Below are positions 1 to 12,900 of a stretch of DNA of 64,000 nucleotides, in pieces (within the stretch, counting starts at the first letter, position 1; every line of letters starts with the position of its first letter). The DNA comes from Paracyclopina nana (lineage: Eukaryota > Arthropoda > Copepoda > Cyclopoida > Cyclopettidae): the NCBI GenBank assembly GCA_019096065.1, contig JAGUCH010000002.1, forward strand, positions 1,624,501 through 1,688,500, read 5' to 3'. Below the pieces are notes generated by a model. That model ran no database searches, was not told the origin of the DNA, and saw only the letters and a list, made by a program, of their open reading frames with translations. A program made the translations under genes and the position numbers.

Positions 1-88
1 GCATGCACATCCTTGCTTTCTACCCAACCAGAAATTCTGAGCCCACATGGGCCAAAAAAAACCTCAATAAAACATTTTATCAACATAA

Positions 89-877
89 GGGCGTTCCCGT
101 ATTGGCCAGTTAGTCAAGTTAAGTTAGGTAGAAAGTTAAGTTTAGTTCCGTTCCGTTCCCAGACATTTATGTAGGTAGAACTTAGCATAGCTTGATTTTA
201 TGTAGTACTAGCTTGCTTGCTTGCCCAGCTAAGTTCAGTTGCCAAACTGAACTTAGCTCATATGCGTAGTAAGCGAAATTGAGAGAAGCTAACTTAGCTC
301 ATCAGCTGCTGATGTACACCGCGTTGGCGTGTCAGCTCAGCGGTCAACTGAACATTGCTAAAACGAACCGAACTTGGCTAGGACAAGCTGAACTTAACTG
401 ATCAAGTAAGGTTGCTGTTTTAGCAACATAACTTGACTAAGGCCTGGATCAGCTGGTTATTTCACCGCAATTTTGAGCGCCGTAATTGCGATGCAATTGT
501 CAACATAACAGCGATCAGCTGGTAATTGTAATCCAATTTTTGCCATGTGCAAAAATTACTTCTATATTGGGTTTAAATTCAAACTTTAAGACCAAAATTC
601 AAAAATGGGATCATTAGAGCTTAAACTATCAAAAACAGCCTCTGTTATGGCAAATAAGGCCAAAAATTAGGCCAACTTAAATTGCAAAGGTTTGGTTGAC
701 TTTACTGTTAAAGTTCCGCCGCTGCTTTGCTCGCCGAAATTGCGCTGCAATTATCCTTAGTAGCTGATCCACTTAAATTGCAGCGCAATTACAAACAGCA
801 GCTGAAATTATAACCGAAATTGCGCTGCAATCAGGACCAGCTGATCCAGGCCTAAAAATTCGAATATGGGATCGCCC
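89..877. mobile_element. Non-autonomous TIR element, family A, copy 1
   Basis: Left end begins GGGCGTTCCCGTATT and the right end is its imperfect inverted copy (AATATGGGATCGCCC). A 3-bp TAA stands directly outside both ends (86-88 and 878-880), which fits a PIF/Harbinger-type target duplication. The left part is shared with the copy at 35,746-36,089. The right part carries several near-copies of a GCGCTGCAATT motif and its complement. No transposase reading frame. It lies just downstream of the last visible tolloid exon, probably in that gene's last intron. Confidence 0.7.
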
Positions 878-908
878 TAATGCATTTTTGCAAATCACTG
901 AAATGAAC

Positions 909-3900
909 CTTGTTGCCGCAAAAGCGGCCGTAGGAGGGCCCCGCGTCGTCGTATCCGGAGAACACCTCAATGTAGTCATATCCGCAGTCCTGCTCGTCCT
1001 CCATCTCGAAGCTGAGGAAGCTGAGGTGGACATTTTGGCCGGGTGGGGCCTCGATGATCCAGTCGCAGTCCTCCTTGTTCTCGTAGTTGGCATCGCCGAA
1101 CCGCGAGTGCGAGAATATCTTGCTCACTGCCCCGGTGGCTCGCATATGTCCCCCGCAGACTGTCACGTGTTTGGCCAGGAATCCCCTGCGCTGCACGGAC
1201 GCGTCGGACTTGAAGACGAGCAGCATTTGGTTATCGGAGGCCACGACGGGATGCGGCAATTTGGAGCCGCAATAGCGCCCCAAAATCGGAGCCTCCGTGG
1301 TGAAGCCGTCGTAGACGACAATGTGGTCATAGGCGCACTCCTGGTGCGGCTCCATCTCGAAGCTGGTGAAGATGAGCTTGATGCGGTGTCCGGCTGTGGT
1401 GGAGAAGATCCAGACGCAGTCCTTCTTCGCCGGATAGTAGTCGGGGTAATGAGGGCTAGACATTTCCCCACTTGGGGACGAGATTTCGTGCTTGCAGCCG
1501 CCCTCCTTGCAATCATGGTTGTTCTCATGCAACACATATCCTGACGATGGAAAAACATGCCATTATTATCCCACATTCGGACTTGTATACTGTTCATCTA
1601 CAAACTCCTTGAAGAATCGGAACGCGAAATTCCTTTGCGCAAAGGAGTTCTCAGTACATAAGCTAGCTGCGTAGAGTTGTCATTCTGAATGGTTTTGCCA
1701 TAATGCATAATGACAACTCTACGCAGCTAGTTTATGTACTGAGAACTCCTTTGCGCAAAGGAATTTCGCGTTCCGATTCCTTAAGGAGTTTGTAGATGAA
1801 CAGAGCATTAAAGTAGAGCTACCTAAAGGAAAAGGAACCTAGGTTGATTAGTAAAAAGTTCAGACTTTTCTAGCCGAGTTGAGCTGGTTGCATAGTTAGC
1901 TTTTCTCAAATAAGCAAGCTTCACTTTTTGTGGTTAAGATTAATTTGCCAACTTAACTCAGCCTAGGAAGCAAGCTTGTACTACATATAAGCCCGTTCTC
2001 ATATTTTTCTAGCTAGGCTCCTATAATGTTAAGCAAGGCTCTTTGGAGGCGCACATCTTAACAACTACTGAGCTGAACGGCACCAAACTTGGTAGGATTT
2101 GAAAGTAAACACAAATAATTGTTCATGCCAAAATTCATCCGGATTTAAGGCTGATCAGCGGAGGCCAGTTTTTCATGCTATATAAATGTTTTAAAGCAAA
2201 GCTACCTTGCTTCACATTTTAAACGGCCTCCAGTTGGGGGCCTCGGATCTCAAAACAAATTTGGCACACAGCTGTGGATAGCCTCACTGAAGAATCCTAC
2301 CAAGTTTGGCTCCAATCGGTTTAGCAATTGCTGAGTTATTTGCTTCCAATGAGCCTTACTTAACATCATAGAGCTTTGCTTAACTAATATGAGAACGGGC
2401 TGCTTATTCTTCCCCACTTTTTGCATGGTGATGCAATTTAAGTAGCTACTATTCAAATACATTTTATGCTATGAGCTATTTTAATAGCGTGACTAAGCAA
2501 AAAGTGGGACAAACAAAGCGTTCTCATAATAGTTAAGCAAAGCTCTTTGAAGATAAGCAAGGCTCTTTGGAAGCAAATATCTCAGCAAAGGCTGAGCCGT
2601 TTGGAACCAAACTTGGTAGGATTCTTCAGTGAGACTGCCTACAGCTGTGTACCAATTATGGTTGAGATCCTAGGCCCCCCACTGGAGGCCGTTTTAAATG
2701 TGTCAGCTTTGCTTAACATTTATAACGGGAAATAATAGCCTCTGCTAATCGGCCTTCAATATGGATGAATTTTGGCATGAACAATTATTTGCGTTTAGTA
2801 AGAAACCCTACCAAGTTTGGTGCCGATCGGCTTTGTAGTTTTTGAGATATGCACCTCCAAAGAGCCTTGCTTAACATTATGGGAGCCTAGCTGGATGAAT
2901 ATGAGAACGGGCATTAAGCTAGGTTAGGTTCTACCTACATTAAAGTCTGAGAGCCAAACTTTTTCCTAACTTAACTAGATTAGCCAGTCAGAGCGGGAAT
3001 GATTGGCTAGTTAGTCAAATTGAATGAGGTGATCTTAACAAATCTGATAAGGTTCCTTTTTTTAGCAAGGTAACTTGATTGAAAATTCGATCAGGGGATG
3101 ATCGCCTTACTATCTTTGATTTCTGGAAGAGAGCGGCCATTTTTGCTAATGCACAGCGGACAGCTATATCCTTATTTATGGCTTTTTCGTACAAATACTA
3201 AGGGAAATCACTTTCAAACGGAAAAACCGTCGTTTATTACGGACCCCGCTGGCTCGGCCTAGGAAAGCTACAATTAAATCTACATAAAAACTCCATCTTA
3301 AATTAATCTTCCCATAGTATATGATATAAATAAATATGCATAGCATGGCCATAAAACTCACTGCCAATTTATAAGCTTTAAATTCGCATCTTTCAAGGTG
3401 GAAATAGTTTTAACACTCCGAAATATAGGCAATGTATACAGATAGAGCTGAAGGGAAAAAATTACCTTGTTGACACGAGCAATAATAGGAGCCAATAGTG
3501 TTTCGGCAAATATGCTGACATCCTCCGTTTTCAATGGCACATTCGTCTTTATCTGGAAGTTAGAAGTGGTGAAGGAGCCTCAATGTTGTGTTAGGACGAC
3601 AGGAAAATCTCCTATGGCTTTACCCGTGAAGAAAATGGCGGCAAATCCGGACTTTTGCACCGAGTTGTCCGAGTTGAATTCCAGCCTCAGGGAGTTGCCC
3701 TCGCTCGTAATCACCGGGGGCAGCCGAGAGCCACAAAATAGGCCATGCTTTCTAATCTCTCCAGATCCCATTTTCGAGGATAAGGCCAAGCTATCATACT
3801 CGCAGTCTTGCTATAAACAATCAGCATGCAATAACAATATTCACATATGGCATTTGTGGCAGTGTGACCCAAAATACATCAATTATTACTGATTTTTCCA

Positions 3901-6900
3901 TCATAATACAGCTGGCTTGGAAATCATTAAAAGTAATTGGAGAGTGCTACTACTGCTTGGCTCAACAGCATAATTATGCTAATTAGGTTCACCTGAATCA
4001 AAGCTCACGTTTCTTTGATGGCAAAAGACACCACCGAAAAATAGAGAAAATAACTGAATTATCATAACATTAGGCTTCAAGGGCCATAAAATCGAGATAT
4101 CGAGGCTCCTCCATAAAAATGGATTCTATAAGAAAATGAACTTTGGTGGAGCCTAAAGCAAAAACTTTCTTGGGTGCATGCACAGTGTATGTATATAATT
4201 GGTTACCGCCCTAAAATGCTTTCTATAGTAGTAAAATGCCCTCAAAGCAATATAGCCTTTCTTCTATTTTGGTACCAGGCCAATAAGCAGTACTATTACA
4301 TAAAACAGATTGCCCCACAGTTACCGGAGTAAACAATAACAAATATCGGATCGGGCTCCAAGTCGAGCCGAGGGCGGCCAGCCCTACGCAGTGCGTGCAC
4401 GGGGCCCAGCGCGTTGCCTGAAAATACGCCCTAGAAAACTGAGCTCGATTCCTACCAGCTGCGAACAGTGTGGGACAATCTGTAAATAAATGGAGGGACT
4501 GGCTGTAATTGACAGGACTTACATTGTTTCCTTCTATGTCAAAATGAGTGAAATTGACTGTGATTTTCCACTGGGGAGGCGCCAGCACTTCCCAAATGCA
4601 ATTCTTATTGGCAGGATATAAGTCAGGGAAAGAGGGCGAGGTTATGGTACCATTTACAGCCTCAATCAGGCCGCCACATGCATCTGAAGACAAATGGCAA
4701 GTCATCGTAAGAAAAAAAATAACAAAGTGAATTGCTGGCCTTACTTTCGCATCGTTTCTCATCAGAATGGAGCTCGTAGCCTATTCGACATTGGCACGAG
4801 TAGCCACCCAACGTATTGAAGCATTCATGCTCGCAGCCGTGCTCAGTGGAACTCGAGCATTCGTCATATTCTGCAAAAATTAATGCAAATATGCTTAAAA
4901 TTATTTTTTCTTCATCTATTACAAATCTATTTTTTGCCATAAAATACATATTTTTTTGGACTCAATAGGCCGTTCTCATATTGCCGGAAAAAGCTAAGCT
5001 AAGGTAAAATTAGCTAAGCTAAGGTAAAATTAGCTAAGCTAAGGTAGTAAAATTAGCTAAGCTAAGGTAAAATTAGCTAAGCTAAGGTAAAATTAGCTAA
5101 GCTAAGGTAAAATTAGCTAAACTAAGGTAAAAATTATGCAACGAAAACCGGTTATTTCACTCATCATTCACAAAAAGCAGCTACTTTGCTCTATATGTTG
5201 AGCGTTTGCTTAGCTATTTTTACCTTAGCTTAGCTATTTTTACCTTAGCTTAGCTTTTTCCGGCAATATGAGAACGGCCTTGGCTAATTTTAATTGTTAA
5301 TTGTCATTTTGACATTTCTCTCTACTTTGTTTTCAAATTCCAAGAGTTAATTTCATCATTAATTTTGAGCCTTTCTCTACACAGAAAATAGCAATGCCCA
5401 ATTAGTACCCTAATTTAAGCCGACTAGGATGAAACAGATCAGAATTCTTGCTAATACTTGATTGCTTGGTGTGAGCTTTGTTTTAAGCTCAGTTGCGGCG
5501 CTAGGGGGCGCTGCTAAAATTCGAACACCAAATATTGGCGTATGAAGCGGGTTCTGAGAAGTTTCCATTTTTCTTGATTCTTTCATAAATAGTCATAGTA
5601 TTTAAAGGTTAAATTACAATCTTTCCAACACCATTGAAGTAGATCAGACCCGAAAAAAGCAAAAAATCCAAAATATGGTCTCAAATTGCCATAAAAAAGG
5701 TTGTCATTCTCACTCACAAAAATGCAGACAAACGAATATTCAGTCATTACAGATATCTTTAAGGAGTTATTTCTTTTCCCTTTTCGCTATTTATTGAGTG
5801 ATGCAATACTTTCAGGAATTCACTGCAGAAAAAGTTCAAAATTGCAATTTAGGTTTAGTTTAGATCATTACGTAATCAAATGACTGTATGAGCGCCAAGC
5901 ATCTAACGCCATCTGTGGCGGCTTCGAAAACTAAATCGGCGCAGTGCAAGCAATGAAGTATTAGTGCTTTTTCAGCCTAAAAGCTTGAATTTATGAGCGT
6001 TTTATGTTAACGTAAAGAAAGCAAGGCTGCGTGCGGAATTTTGACGTAGATGGTCGAAAAAAAGCCACAGTTGCCCATAAAAACGCCGCTCGACCCCTCA
6101 AGCTGAACCAAGAGCTAAATCTTGGGCTGTCAGCTCCAGATTCGCCTGACCTCAAGACATATTTTTTCGCATGAAAAGGGCGCAAAATCAGCCAACATTC
6201 ATGCCACTCTCAGCTATGCATAGCTAATATACCAAAAAAGAGAGAATTAATCCGCAAGAGGGAGCACTGAAATGTTTATAGCTGTTTAAAAGCTGTTTTC
6301 ACCACTCGCCCGTCAAAAACGCCAAAATGCAAATGTAGCTGAGAAAATCCACTTCTGGTATTTTTTCCCTATATTTAGCTACTATATAAACTTAGAGAGT
6401 GGCCAACGCCAAAATCAAGCATTGAGGTATCAGGTGTCAATTTCAATAGTGGTTCCTTTTGAATGCGATTAAAGAAATCTGAGGCAATTGCGTACCTTGA
6501 TTTAGAGTCTAAAATGATTTTTTCGAAGGAAAAACCTGAATTCTAAGCTAAAGAATATAGCATCTAATTTTTCCGAAACAAAAGTACTAATTTGAATAAT
6601 TATTCAAACAATTAATATTGCGTTTTGGTTTTTCCTGCTCCCCATGCCGCTTCCTAGGTTTTGTAGACAGAAAAGATATCTTTCCGACTTGCTTAAAAGG
6701 TTACTTGAAAGGAACCAGCGCAAACTTGCGGATTTCGTTGTCCGCTCTCTAAGTTTATATAGTAGCTACCTATATTGCATATCACTTCCTAGAGTATTTC
6801 CTGGTCTAGGCTAAAATAGATTCAAGCTACTTTCAAAAAATCATAGCAATTATACCTTTCATGAAAGAGGCAGCAAATCCTGCTTTCTGCACCGATCCAT

Positions 6901-9900
6901 CAGAAACGAATTTGACGTAGAGCTGATTCCCCGTGGATTTGATGTCATCAGGCATTTTGTAGCCACAAAAGCTGCCAATTTTGGCCGCGCCCGCATCGCC
7001 CCCATCGCGCACCTCAATGAAGTCATAGACGCAATTATCGTGATTTTCAATCTGAAAGCAAAAAAGTTCTCAATTGAGCACAACTCTGTATGGAAATTAA
7101 TTAAAGCTGTACCTCAAAAGACTGGAATTTCAGGGCAACCTGGTAGCCCAGTGGAACTGTAATTATCCAAATGCACTCTTTGTTGGGGACGTAGTCCTCT
7201 GGGTAATTAGGGGACTCGAGTTGGCCCGACTCCATGTTCAATTCGCCCCCACAAACAGCTAAAAAAGGAGCAGAAAATCTAATTAAGTTCCCACTCAGTT
7301 ATAGGTGTCAGGTGGCTTCAGGCTAAATTGGCTTTCTGCAATTTTCCAGAACAGTTTTGCTCCCAAATACAGATTGTCCCACCCTGTTCGGAGCAATGAA
7401 GCAGCCAGGTTAACCGAGCCTAGATTTCTAGGGCAACACTGGCATGCTTAATGCACTAAGCTCGACTTGGATTCCGATCCAGGTTTTTTCAGTGCAAAAA
7501 AAGGAGGAATATCTGCATGAATTACCTTCGTAGGCTGCAATAAATCCAGTGTGATGTGGTGAGTGCTCTGAAGTTTTGTAGGTCAACAACATACGGCTCC
7601 CACTTGAAATTATGGGCTCAGCCGGAAGTTGGGTGCCACAAAGCCTCACTGTTGAAAGAAACTTTTGTCTTTGAATCATGTATTTATGAAAACTGTATTC
7701 TGAAGACAGTAGATGAAGCAAGAGTGGTGAGACTAATAAAGGCCTTTTCCATATTGCTGCAAAAAGCAGAGCAAAAGGTAAACAAAAGCAAACGCTGAGC
7801 TTTTAAAGCAAAGCTTCCTTTTTTAAATGTAGTGCGACTTAACTGGTTTGTTGCTTAATATTGCTCAAGATTCAATACAATCAGCTGCCTTGATTTGTAT
7901 GTAGCGCGTTTGCTTAGCTTTTTTTCGAACGTCCTAATTTGACCAATACAAATCTGGCGCAGTTTTGCGACGACCAATCAGAAGCTGGCATTTTGTTGAC
8001 ATTAGCAGGTTATGCGAAGCGAGCCAATTTTTGTAAGGCCTTTAAGCCTTTGTTTTTCTTAGAAGAGGTAGCTCTTTTCAAAATTGGAACATATTGTTTT
8101 GGTGCTCGTTCCTTTGCTGTCATATGCCGCTCTTACTTCATAAAGTGTCTTTACTTTAATGTAAGAAAAATACCCAAAAGTTCCGACCGGTGCCAATATC
8201 CATCTCGAATTTCCAGGAAATCCGAGTGACACCCATGAGAATCAGGGATATCCAAATGAGTCACATTCAGGATGATTTTCTCGCCGTTCGTGGCCGAAAT
8301 CCTCCATTTGCAAATGTCACCCTGGAAAATTGGATTAATTTTAGGCTCCTTTCCCAGAGGCAGAAGAAAATTTGCTCTCACCATTTTGTAGGGTTGAATT
8401 TCGATGCCTGGCGTGCTACTGTACACCGATTGTTGAGGGCTTCCAAAAACAGCTTTCGTCTCTTGGAAAGTTCGCCCACAAACTGCAAGATGAGGCTAAT
8501 GAAAAAAAGGAAATGGAGTAATTTTAGCATTAGCACTGACTTGGGCAGCCGTAGAGAGCCATCGTTTGTAGGATGTCACCTTTGCTTAATCGAGCGCGTT
8601 GACCAATTTCTGGCAAAGCTTCCCTATTTTCTGGCAAATCGTCTCTGGGTAATATTGTGTCCAAGTATGTGCCCTAATACGAGACAAATGTATATAGTAG
8701 CTTCCTGCGCTGTATTTGCATAAAGGCCTTGTTCATCTGCTCCAGTTTCTATTTTAGCTTTTTCTTGTTATTTCGGCTGAAAATTGCCTATTTTTGGAAT
8801 AAAAAATCCCACTTCCCTTTCAGGGAATTGTCTTGTTTTTTCGTTAAATAAATTATCACAAAACAGCATTTTGAAAATACAGTTTCTTTTGGCCTTGTTC
8901 ATCTGCTCCAGTTTCTATTTTAGCTTTTTCTTTGTCATTTCGGCCGAAATTGGCCTATTTTTGGTATAAAAACTTTCACTTCCTTTTCAGGTAATTCTGT
9001 CCTTTTTTTCGCCATATAAATGCTCTCAACATTGCAATTTGCTTTGATGTTGAAGCAATAAAAAAATCCTGCTTCACTTTATAATAATTTAGATTTATTT
9101 TTAAATTATGGCCGACTATGTAGTAATAACCGATTCTTTGAATAAAAAGCAAGGTTTCCATTGATTTTCTTCTTTTTTGGCCAGAATTGGCCTGCTAGGA
9201 TAAATTTTGCAACTTCACTTGCCAGCCATTTAGGCTTGAAATTCGGCCAAATTATCTGCTATAAATAATGCAGCTGAACGCAGCCAGATACAGAAAGTCG
9301 TCAACTCACTTTGGAAAATGTATTCCGTGCGTAATGCATGATACTGTCGTAGTCATACTTCAATCCCAGAGAATTCACTTCTTCACTTGTTAATCGGTTA
9401 AAATTGTACTCTTGGCCAACCATGATATTTTCCCTGATGATAGAAACCCAATCATCTCTGTCTGGTCGGGTATGCTCGTGCCAGAAGCCGACAGCGTGGC
9501 CCAGTTCATGTACAACAATGCCAAATTTGTCGCAGTTTTTCCCTATGGAAATGGCCTGTGGTCCATTGCCTCGTTTCCCGACAAAAGAGCAGCACCTGTG
9601 ATTTTGAGGAAAAAATTAATCATTTTTTATTTAGGGCTCGTTAGTGCACTTACCCACAAGGTCTTTCTGTGAAAACAATCCAATTTGGATGATCGTCTGT
9701 CCGTTCCACAAACTGGACACAAGTGAAGTTCTCCCAATGCCTCATTGCCTACATTCAATGCATTATTACTAGCTATAGCCCGTTCTCATATTTTTCTAGC
9801 TAGGCTCCTAAAATGTTAAGCAAGGCTCTTTGAAGGCGCATATCTCAACAACTACTGAGCCGATTGGCACCAAACTTGGCAGGATTCGTCAGTAGTCCCT

Positions 9901-12900
9901 AGTAATTGTTCATGCCAAAATTCATCCGTATTCAAGGCTGATTAGCGGAGGCCAGTTTTTCATGCTATATATAAATGTTAAGCAAAGCTGCCTTGCTTCT
10001 CATTTTTAACGGCCTCCAGTTGGCGGCCTCAGATCTCAACCAAATTTGGTACATAGCCGTGGATAAGCTCACTGAAGAATCCCACCAAGTTTGGCTCCAA
10101 TCGATTCAGGAACTGCTGAGGTGTAAGTTTCCAAAAAGCCTTGCTTAACTTTAAAGTGCTTTGCTTAGCTAAAAGGAGAAGTGGAGACTGATGCGAAAAA
10201 AGCTAATTTGGCATCGCGATGGTTGCGATATTAATTTACTGGCTCATATTTCAAGGGCTTTCTAATTCTATGCAATATTTCAGAAAAGCGAAAGTTGGTC
10301 GATTTTTAAAAATCTCAAATGAATAAAATTGTACAGAAATACTTTTTTTTTGCCCGAATTTCAAAATATCTTGCATTAAGATAACTGACTCATTTTTGGC
10401 TTTTTGTGGGCCATTTTTGGGGGCTCAGACTCTAGGTAGAGAAAGTACATGTGACCTTCAAAATATCAAGGGTATCAATTGTGTCAGAAATCTTATATGT
10501 GTCAAAAAGATAATATGGCTCATTAAAAGGATATCTGCCAATTTGGCCCTTTTCACCATCAGAAAATCGCCATTAAAAATGATCATTATTGAACAACTAG
10601 AACAGCAATCATTAATGAAAAAAATGATAAATTCGTGAGTCAATTTCAATTTTTAGAGCCAAGCTCTTTTAAAAAACCGTTTGATGTTTCTCACAAAGCA
10701 AGAATGTAGCACTGAAATAAAGCAGCTACACCTTTCTTATGGGAAACAAGCACTTTTAGGCCCTGTTCACCTGCATTATTATCAGCAAAATAACGCGCGA
10801 TATTATGCTGATATTAGCAAATATCCGGTATTTGTAAAATAATTTTTCAGATTTTGACTTCGGAATCGATCTATTGGTACCAAAAGCCATCCTACACAAA
10901 AAATAAAATTCTCAGTTTCTCAGTATTTCTCTCTAATATTTTGCCAAAACAACGACCATAATAAGCAGGTGAACAGGCCCTTAAAAGCGTTTATAAACGT
11001 TCTGGGGATCAGGATTGTGTGACACGCAAGAAACGAGATAAAAATGCAAAAATGCACTTCGACTAAGATTTTAAAAGGTTTCAATAACTTTAAGGACGAA
11101 AAGGCATCCCTTGAAAAAAGTGCATTTCATGTAGAAAGTTGAAGCAAACGAAAGGTCAGAAAATAGGCCCGAGACTGAAAATAATTCGATAATGGAGTCT
11201 AATGTCATAAAGTCGGCCCAGTGTGTCAATCTTAATCAAAATCTAGCTCCAAAATTTGCCCCAAAAGTTGGCCTTTTGTTCGGAGCCATGCTAAATATAG
11301 ATTATCCTAAAATACCAAAAGAATACAGATATAACTTGTTAATATTTTTGGCGGGCAAATTATGAAGGCAAAAAAGTTGATGGAGAAAAAAATGGTCTAG
11401 AGGGCATCATCAGGAGAGAAGCTGCCAAAAATGGATATATGAACATTCTCCAAATCCTCGTGGGCAAAGTCCCTTGGGAATTACTTCTCTCGCATTTTCT
11501 ATTCAAAATCCACGTTTAGCCTATTTGGCCCCGCATTCAGCCTCACATTCAAGCAAAATGGACCATAAGTTACATCCTACATTTTATAGCACTTAATCAT
11601 CTTCATCAGGTCAATTGGGGCACTCTGTTATTTTAAAGCTTTTCCTAAGATGCCTCCAATGTTCAATATTGGGCTAAAAATACTACGGATAACACAAATG
11701 ACAGCATAAATACGTATCCTTTCCGGATAATAGAAATTGGCTATTTAGGGTCAGTAGCGAGTAGTTAATTGCTTTTCCCTCATGCACGCATAGCAATAAT
11801 TCAGCAGTACTCAGTGGTTTTGAATCTTTTCAGCTTTCTCGAGGTCAAGTGGGTACATGGGACCGCAAATCGAGTCTGTTTACTGAGAGCGACACTTGAG
11901 ACGCCTGGAAAATGTTTGTAGTAAAGTGAGCCTTCTTAGGGACTCGATTTGCCACCAGGTGGCGCTTTTCGCCCAGCCCATTCAGCCAACGGCCGTGCAG
12001 CCCGCGCGCGAGAGCGCTGATATACCCTGCCCGCCAAGTCCATTATGAGCGATATTTTTGCCAGATATCTTGCAAAAAAGCCACTTCAAGACAAATATTC
12101 ATTTATATACATTTTCCTGGCCAAAAATGGTCTAACTGTGAGCAATAAAAAATCCTAACACACTTTCAACTTTCAAGCAATTTAATGTGTTTTTCTCCCT
12201 GATATTTTTGCAAAAAATCATAATTAATATTTATATTAGGTCTAGTTCATCTGAACCACATTAGTTTTGTAAAATCATTTTTTAGCCAAAATTGGCCGAA
12301 GCAATAAAAATTCCTATTACGCTTTCAGGCAATTTGAACTAGGTTTCAATGGGGTGATATTTTTGCAACTGTTACAAGCTATAATTTGATATTAGATTAA
12401 AAACTTGCCTGTTTGAATAAAGCTTTGTGGTTTCCGCTGAAATTGGCATCAATTTCATATGGTATCACTGCATAGTCCCAAATTCTCTCTGGACGAGCTG
12501 TGGCGGCTCTTTTCGACCTTCAAAGGGTCAAATTAATCTCGTTAGTGCATTTTGGCCAGGGCCTAATTTCATTTTCGCGTACCTGTTGCCATCATCACTT
12601 TGAGTAGTTGTGGCCGGTTCTGGAAGGCCAAAAGAAGGCCCATTAGGTAACAAGATTTGGCCAGAAATATCATCACGCTTACCTCTGCTGCTATTATTAT
12701 TATTGTTTGTAGTACTAGCGCCATCTGTTGAGGAAAGAACTTTCTGCCTAGAGAAATAAGAGCAAAAGTTTTGTTATTACATGGGCTGCGTTCATCTGCA
12801 TATTTTAATGGATATTCTGGCAAAATGTCAACATGAAAAAACATGCCCAAATTGCTTGAGAGTGAAATTGGCCAACAAAAAAATTCATTTGAATCAGCTA

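Noticed and set aside
888..1544. 218-codon plus-strand frame
   Set aside because: It is the antisense shadow of the tolloid CUB4/CUB5 exon, which has family homology and correct splice sites.
4223..4762. CUB3 frame extending 75 codons past residue GNN
   Set aside because: Similarity to the CUB fold stops at a GTAAGT donor; the true continuation is the exon at 3810-3624.
7939..8229. 96-codon plus-strand frame in a tolloid intron
   Set aside because: Unsupported by homology or splicing and overlaps the CUB1 exon in antisense.
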